Origin: Euonymus europaeus
Lineage: Eukaryota > Streptophyta > Magnoliopsida > Celastrales > Celastraceae
NCBI GenBank assembly: GCA_963580455.1
Contig: OY756967.1
Span: 9,508,501-9,572,500 of the forward strand
Direction of reading: 5' to 3'
DNA: 64,000 bases
In this document: piece by piece, positions 59,851 to 64,000 of the stretch
How the letters are laid out: each line of letters opens with the position of its first letter
Numbering within the stretch: position 1 is the first letter of the stretch
Position numbers and translations under genes: made by a program
Notes under the pieces: generated by a model
Database searches by the model: none
Told to the model about the DNA's origin: nothing
The model's input: only the letters and a program-made list of their open reading frames with translations

Positions 59851-61026
59851 CTCCCTCTGGAGGTGCATTTAATGGTTTTGTCCATTTGTCTTAGAAAGTT
59901 GTTGTTTTGGCATCGCAATAATCTTGGAAGCTTATACTCATAAAATTTGACTTAGTAGAACAATATAAAGTGTACACCGAGCAACTTCGATTGTCCGAAG
60001 TTGCTCAACTCTCCCTCTGGAGGGGCATTTAACGGTTTTGTCCATTTGTCTTAGAAAGTTGCTGTTTTGGCATCGCAATAATCTTGGAATCTTATACTCA
60101 TAAAATTTGACATAGAAGAACAATAAAAAGTTTACACCGAGCAACTTTGATTGTCCGAAGTTGCTCAAATCTCTCTATGGAGGAGCTTTTAACTGTTTTG
60201 TCCATTTGTCATAGAAACTTAATGTTTTGGCATTGAAATAATCTTGGAAGCTTATACCCATAAAATTTGACTTAGTAGAACAATATAAAGTGTACACCGA
60301 GCAAATTTGATTGTCCGAAGTTGCTCAACTCTCTCTCTGGAAGAGCATTTAACGGTTTTGTCCATTTGTCATAGAAAGTTGCTGTTTGGCATCAAAATAA
60401 TCTTGGAAGCCTACACAATTAAAATTTGACATAAAAAAAACAATAAAAAGTGTACACCGAGCAACTTCGATTATCCGAAGTTGCTCAACTCTCTCTATGG
60501 AGGAGCTTTTCATGGTATTGTCCATTTGTCATAGAAAGTTGGTCTTTTGGCATCGCAATAATCTTGGAAGCTTATACTCATAAAATTTGACATAGAAGAA
60601 CAACAAAAAGTGTACACCGAGCAACTTTGATTGTCCGAAGTTGCTCAACTCTCTCTATGGAGGAGCTTTTAACTGTTTTGTCCATTTGTCATAGAAACTT
60701 AATGTTTTGGCATTGAAATAATCTTGGAAGCTTATACTCGTAAAATTTGACTTAGTAGAACAATATAAAGTGTACACCGAGCAACTTTGATGGTCTGAAG
60801 TTGCTCAACTCTCTCTCTGGAGGAGCATTTAACGATTTTGTCTATTTGTCATAGAAAGTTGCTGTTTGGCATCGAAATAATCTTTGAAGCCTATACACGT
60901 AAAATTTGACATAAAAAAGCAATAAAAAGTGTACACCGAGCAACTTCGAGTCCGAAGTTGCTCAACTCTCTCTATAGAGGAGCTTTTCATGGTATTGTCC
61001 ATTTGTCATAGAAAGTTGGTCTTTTT
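59430..61026 (+). repeat. 1,597-bp HOR copy 1
   Basis: The order is C tail-J-F-B/H-B/H-A-B-C/H-A-B-C. Marks are AACGATTTTTGTCC and GTTTATGTTTTCGC in J, GGAGGGGCATTT, AATAATCTTGGAATC, AAGTTTACACCG, GCTCAAATCTC, CCTACACAATTAAAA and ACATAAAAAAAACAATAAA. All are found again 1,597 bp later. The last monomers (60,784-61,026) instead match 52,791-53,033. Confidence 0.88.
60938..60963 (+). repeat. Second short-loop junction dyad
   Basis: It has the same 26-base structure as at 52,945-52,970: 11-bp arms and loop AGTC. It is flanked by the same B (GATGGTCTGAAG) and C (CTATAGAGGAGC, CTTTTTCCATCG) variants, at an offset of 7,993 bp. Confidence 0.8.
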
Positions 61027-62387
61027 CCATCGAAATAATCTTGGAAGCTTATACTGATAAAATTTGACATAGAAGAACATTAAAAAGTGTACACCGAGCA
61101 ACTTTGATAGTCCAAAGTTGCTCAACTCTCTCTATGAGGGAGCTTTTAACGATTTTTGTCCATTTGTCATAGAAAGTTTATGTTTTCGCATCGAAATAAT
61201 CCTGGAAGCTCATTTTCGTAAAATCTAACATAGAAGAACAATAAAAAGTGTACACCGAGCAATTTTGATTGTCCGAAGTTGCTCTACTCTCTCTATGGAG
61301 AGCTTTTAACGGTTTTGTCCATTTGTCATAGAAAGTTGCTGTTTTGGCATCGAATCTGCCCTGGAAGCTCATTTTCGTAAAATTTAACATAAAAGAACAA
61401 TAAAAAGTGTACACCGAGCAACTTCGATTGTCCGAAGTTGCTCAACTCTCCCTCTGGAGGTGCATTTAATGGTTTTGTCCATTTGTCTTAGAAAGTTGTT
61501 GTTTTGGCATCGCAATAATCTTGGAAGCTTATACTCATAAAATTTGACTTAGTAGAACAATATAAAGTGTACACCGAGCAACTTCGATTGTCCGAAGTTG
61601 CTCAACTCTCCCTCTGGAGGGGCATTTAACGGTTTTGTCCATTTGTCTTAGAAAGTTGCTGTTTTGGCATCGCAATAATCTTGGAATCTTATACTCATAA
61701 AATTTGACATAGAAGAACAATAAAAAGTTTACACCGAGCAACTTTGATTGTCCGAAGTTGCTCAAATCTCTCTATGGAGGAGCTTTTAACTGTTTTGTCC
61801 ATTTGTCATAGAAACTTAATGTTTTGGCATTGAAATAATCTTGGAAGCTTATACCCATAAAATTTGACTTAGTAGAACAATATAAAGTGTACACCGAGCA
61901 AATTTGATTGTCCGAAGTTGCTCAACTCTCTCTCTGGAAGAGCATTTAACGGTTTTGTCCATTTGTCATAGAAAGTTGCTGTTTGGCATCAAAATAATCT
62001 TGGAAGCCTACACAATTAAAATTTGACATAAAAAAAACAATAAAAAGTGTACACCGAGCAACTTCGATTATCCGAAGTTGCTCAACTCTCTCTATGGAGG
62101 AGCTTTTCATGGTATTGTCCATTTGTCATAGAAAGTTGGTCTTTTGGCATCGCAATAATCTTGGAAGCTTATACTCATAAAATTTGACATAGAAGAACAA
62201 CAAAAAGTGTACACCGAGCAACTTTGATTGTCCGAAGTTGCTCAACTCTCTCTATGGAGGAGCTTTTAACTGTTTTGTCCATTTGTCATAGAAACTTAAT
62301 GTTTTGGCATTGAAATAATCTTGGAAGCTTATACTCGTAAAATTTGACTTAGTAGAACAATATAAAGTGTACACCGAGCAACTTTGA
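61027..62387 (+). repeat. 1,597-bp HOR copy 2 (partial, ~1,360 bp)
   Basis: It carries all the marks of copy 1 up to the B monomer near 62,378, where GATTGTCCGAAG replaces GATGGTCTGAAG. I saw no mismatch to copy 1 in the lines compared, so this is among the youngest duplications in the window. Confidence 0.88.
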
Positions 62388-64000
62388 TTGTCCGAAGTTG
62401 CTCAACTCTCTCTCTGGAGGAGCATTTAACGGTTTTGTCCATTTGTCATAGAAAGTTGCTGTTTGGCATCGAAATAATCTTTGAAGCCTATACACGTAAA
62501 ATTTGACATAAAAAAGCAGTAAAAAGTGTACACCGAGCAACTTCGATTGTCCGAAGTTGCTCAACTCTCTCTATGGTGGAGCTTTTCATGGTATTGTCCA
62601 TTTGTCATAGAAAGTTGGTCTTTTGCCATCGAAATAATCTTGGAAGCTTATACGGATAAAATTTGACATAGAAGAACATTAAAAAGTGTACACCGAGCAA
62701 CTTTGATAGTCCGAAGTTGCTCAACTATCTCTATGGAGGAGCTTTTAATGGTTTTGTCCATTTGTCATAGAAAGTTGGTGTTTTCGCATCGAAATAATCC
62801 TGGAAGCTCATTTTCGTAAAATTTAACATAGAAGAACAATAAAAAGTGTACACCGAGTAACTTTAATTGTCCGAAGTTGCTCTACTCTCTCTATGGAGGA
62901 GCTTTTAACGGTTTTGTCCATTTATCATAGAAAGTTGTTGTTTTGGCATCGCAATAATCTTGGAAGCTTATACTCATAAAATTTGACATAGAAGAACAAT
63001 AAAACTTTTGCACCGAGCATCCTTGATGTTCCGAAATTGGTCAACTCTATCTATGAAGGAGCTTTTAACTGTTTTCTCTATTTGTCGTAGAAACTTGGGA
63101 TTTTGGCATCGAAATAATCTAGGAAGCTTATACTCATAAAATTTCACATAGAAGAACAATAAAAAGTGTACACCGAGCAACTTTGATGTTCCGAAGTTGC
63201 TCAACTCTCTCTACGGAGGAGCTTTTCAAGGTATTGTCCATTTGTCATAGAAAGTTGGTCTTTTGCCATCGAAATAATATTGGAAGCGTATACCCATAAA
63301 ATTTGACATAGAAGAACATTAAAAAGTATACACCGAGCAACTTTGATAGTCCGAAGTTGCTCAACTCTCTCTATGCAGGAGCTTTTAACGGTTTTTGTCC
63401 ATTTGTCATAGAAAGTTGATGTTTTCGCATCGAATAATCCTCGAAGCTCATTTTCTTAAAATTTAACATAGAAGAACAATAAAAAGTATACACCGAGCAA
63501 CTTTGATAGTCCGAAGTTGCTCAACTCTCTCTATGGAGGAGCTTTTAACGGTTTTTGTCCATTTGTCATAGAAAGTTGGTGTTTTGGCATCGAAATGACA
63601 CTGGAAACGCATTTTCGTAAAATCTAACATAGAAGAACAATAAAAAGTGTACACCGAGCAACTTTGATTGTCCGAAGTTGCTCTACTCTCTCTATGGTGG
63701 AGCTTTTAACAGTTTTGTCCTTTTGTCATAGAAAGTTGCTGTTTTGGCATCGAAATTGCCCTGGAAGCTCATTTTCGTAAAATTTAACATAAAAGAACAA
63801 TAAAAAGTGTACACCGAGCAACTTCGATTGTCCGATGTTGCTCAACTCTCTCTATGGAGGAGCTTTTAACGGTTTTGTCCATTTGTCATAGAAACTTAAT
63901 GTTTTGGCATTGAAATAATCTTGGAAGCTTATACTCGTAAAATTTGACTTAGTAGAACAATATAAAGTGTACACTGAGCAACTTTGATTGTCCGAAGTTG
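62388..64000 (+). repeat. Right-edge decamer B-C-J-H-G-D-I-E-F-A, array continues
   Basis: The classes follow the decamer order completely, and the window ends inside the next monomer. It shares ATACGGATAAAA with 55.79 kb and 58.17 kb, AAACTTTTGCACC with 56.13 kb and 58.53 kb, and AACTATCTC with 51.69 kb. It therefore mixes marks of the 15-mer with a full J-H-G-D-I-E-F run. Confidence 0.75.

Larger units (their letters stand above)
1..64000 (+). repeat. ~160-bp tandem satellite array, complex HOR organisation
   Basis: The words AGCAACTTTGAT, CTCTCTATGGAGGAGC, CATTTGTCATAGAAA, GGCATCGAAATAAT and AGTGTACACCG recur about every 160 bp from the first base to the last, always in this orientation. 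The monomer starts I read at the left edge are 1, 162, 323, 483, 643, 802, 962 and 1122. The hand-counted consensus is 160 bp with 58 G or C. Monomers fall into about ten classes arranged in higher-order repeats. I found no inversion, insertion of foreign DNA, or unique stretch. Such arrays are known mainly from centromeres, pericentromeres and heterochromatic knobs. Centromere identity is an inference: the sequence carries no proof of CENH3/CENP-A binding. The array continues beyond both edges. Confidence 0.98.

Noticed and set aside
1..64000. CRISPR array
   Set aside because: There is no short repeat separated by unique spacers. The whole 160-bp unit is repeated and the parts between conserved words are themselves repeated.
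1..64000. CENP-B box (TTCGNNNNANNCGGG core)
   Set aside because: TTTTCGTAAAATTTAAC matches TTCG and the central A, but the CGGG half is absent in all monomers I checked.
1..64000. rDNA intergenic subrepeats or telomere-type repeats
   Set aside because: No rRNA gene sequence flanks the array and no TTTAGGG- or TTAGGG-type runs are present.
1..64000. Transposable element or LTR remnant inside the array
   Set aside because: I looked for breaks in the ~160-bp rhythm of GTGTACACCGAGCAAC and CTCTCTATGGAGGAGC words and found only short indels and hybrid monomers.
1..64000. Naming the satellite family or species
   Set aside because: The monomer does not match a satellite I can recall with certainty. 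A database search (RepBase, PlantSat or nt) with the consensus would settle it.

Overview
The whole 64,000-base window is one uninterrupted head-to-tail satellite DNA array. I see no gene, RNA gene, transposon, CRISPR array or unique sequence anywhere in it. The basic unit is about 160 bp (159-161), roughly 36 % G+C by a hand count of one consensus, so the window holds about 400 monomers. All those I read lie in the same orientation. The array runs off both ends of the window: position 1 happens to be a monomer start (I count monomers from AGCAAC) and position 64,000 is inside a monomer.

The organism is eukaryotic. A homogeneous ~160-bp satellite with multi-monomer higher-order repeats (HORs) is typical of centromeric or pericentromeric heterochromatin. 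The unit length fits plant centromere satellites (155-180 bp in well-known cases), and the many C-to-T and G-to-A changes at CpG fit a genome with cytosine methylation. I lean towards a flowering plant, but I do not recognise the family, and neither species nor centromere function can be proven from sequence.

For description I name ten monomer classes (my own labels) by diagnostic words. A: CTTAATG + TTAGTAG tail. B: CTCTCTCTGG head, GCCTATACACG, 159 bp. C: CATGGTATTG, GCCATCG, ACTGATAAAA. D: CAAGG/CAGGGTATTG, ATATTGGAAGCGTATACCC, AGTATACACC. E: T5 tract, GGTGTTTTGGCATCG, GGAAACTCATT or GGAAACGCATT. F: GCTCTACTC head, AACCCTGG or TTGCCCTGG, ACATAAAAG. G: GAGCATCTTTGATGTTCC, AATTGGTCAACTCTATC. 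H: GCATCGCAATAATC, AAAACGTG tail. I: TTTTCGCATCGAATA, CCTCGAAGC. J: TTTTCGCATCGAAATAATCCTGG, AGTCCAAAG.

Region by region: 1-7.7 kb is a 6-monomer domain (A-B-C-D-E-F with 5- and 7-monomer variants). At about 7.7 kb classes J, H, G and I appear, and most of the rest can be read as derivatives of a 10-monomer order A-B-C-J-H-G-D-I-E-F. These include a 16-mer of 2,560 bp (8.96-14.07 kb), a 10-mer of 1,601 bp (19.04-22.24 kb), a 15-mer of ~2,399 bp (25.6-30.4 kb), an 11-mer of 1,760 bp (31.2-34.8 kb), a 10-mer of 1,598 bp (38.08-41.28 kb), a 3-mer of 479 bp inside a 2,396-bp unit (44.0-51.7 kb), a 15-mer of 2,398 bp (54.07-59.85 kb) and a unit of 1,597 bp (59.4-62.4 kb). Neighbouring HOR copies are nearly identical, while monomers inside a HOR differ at many sites. 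That is the standard sign of recent unequal exchange or segmental amplification. Longer-range copies (offsets of about 6,078, 7,993, 8,000 and 8,794 bp) link distant parts.

The most distinctive local structure is a dyad at each monomer junction: GAGCAACTT...AAGTTGCTC, with arms of 9 bp or, where the left arm reads GAGCAACTTCG, 11 bp. It is lost in class G. The many small open frames on both strands are by-products of the repeat: 160 is not a multiple of 3, so the reading frame shifts at each monomer.
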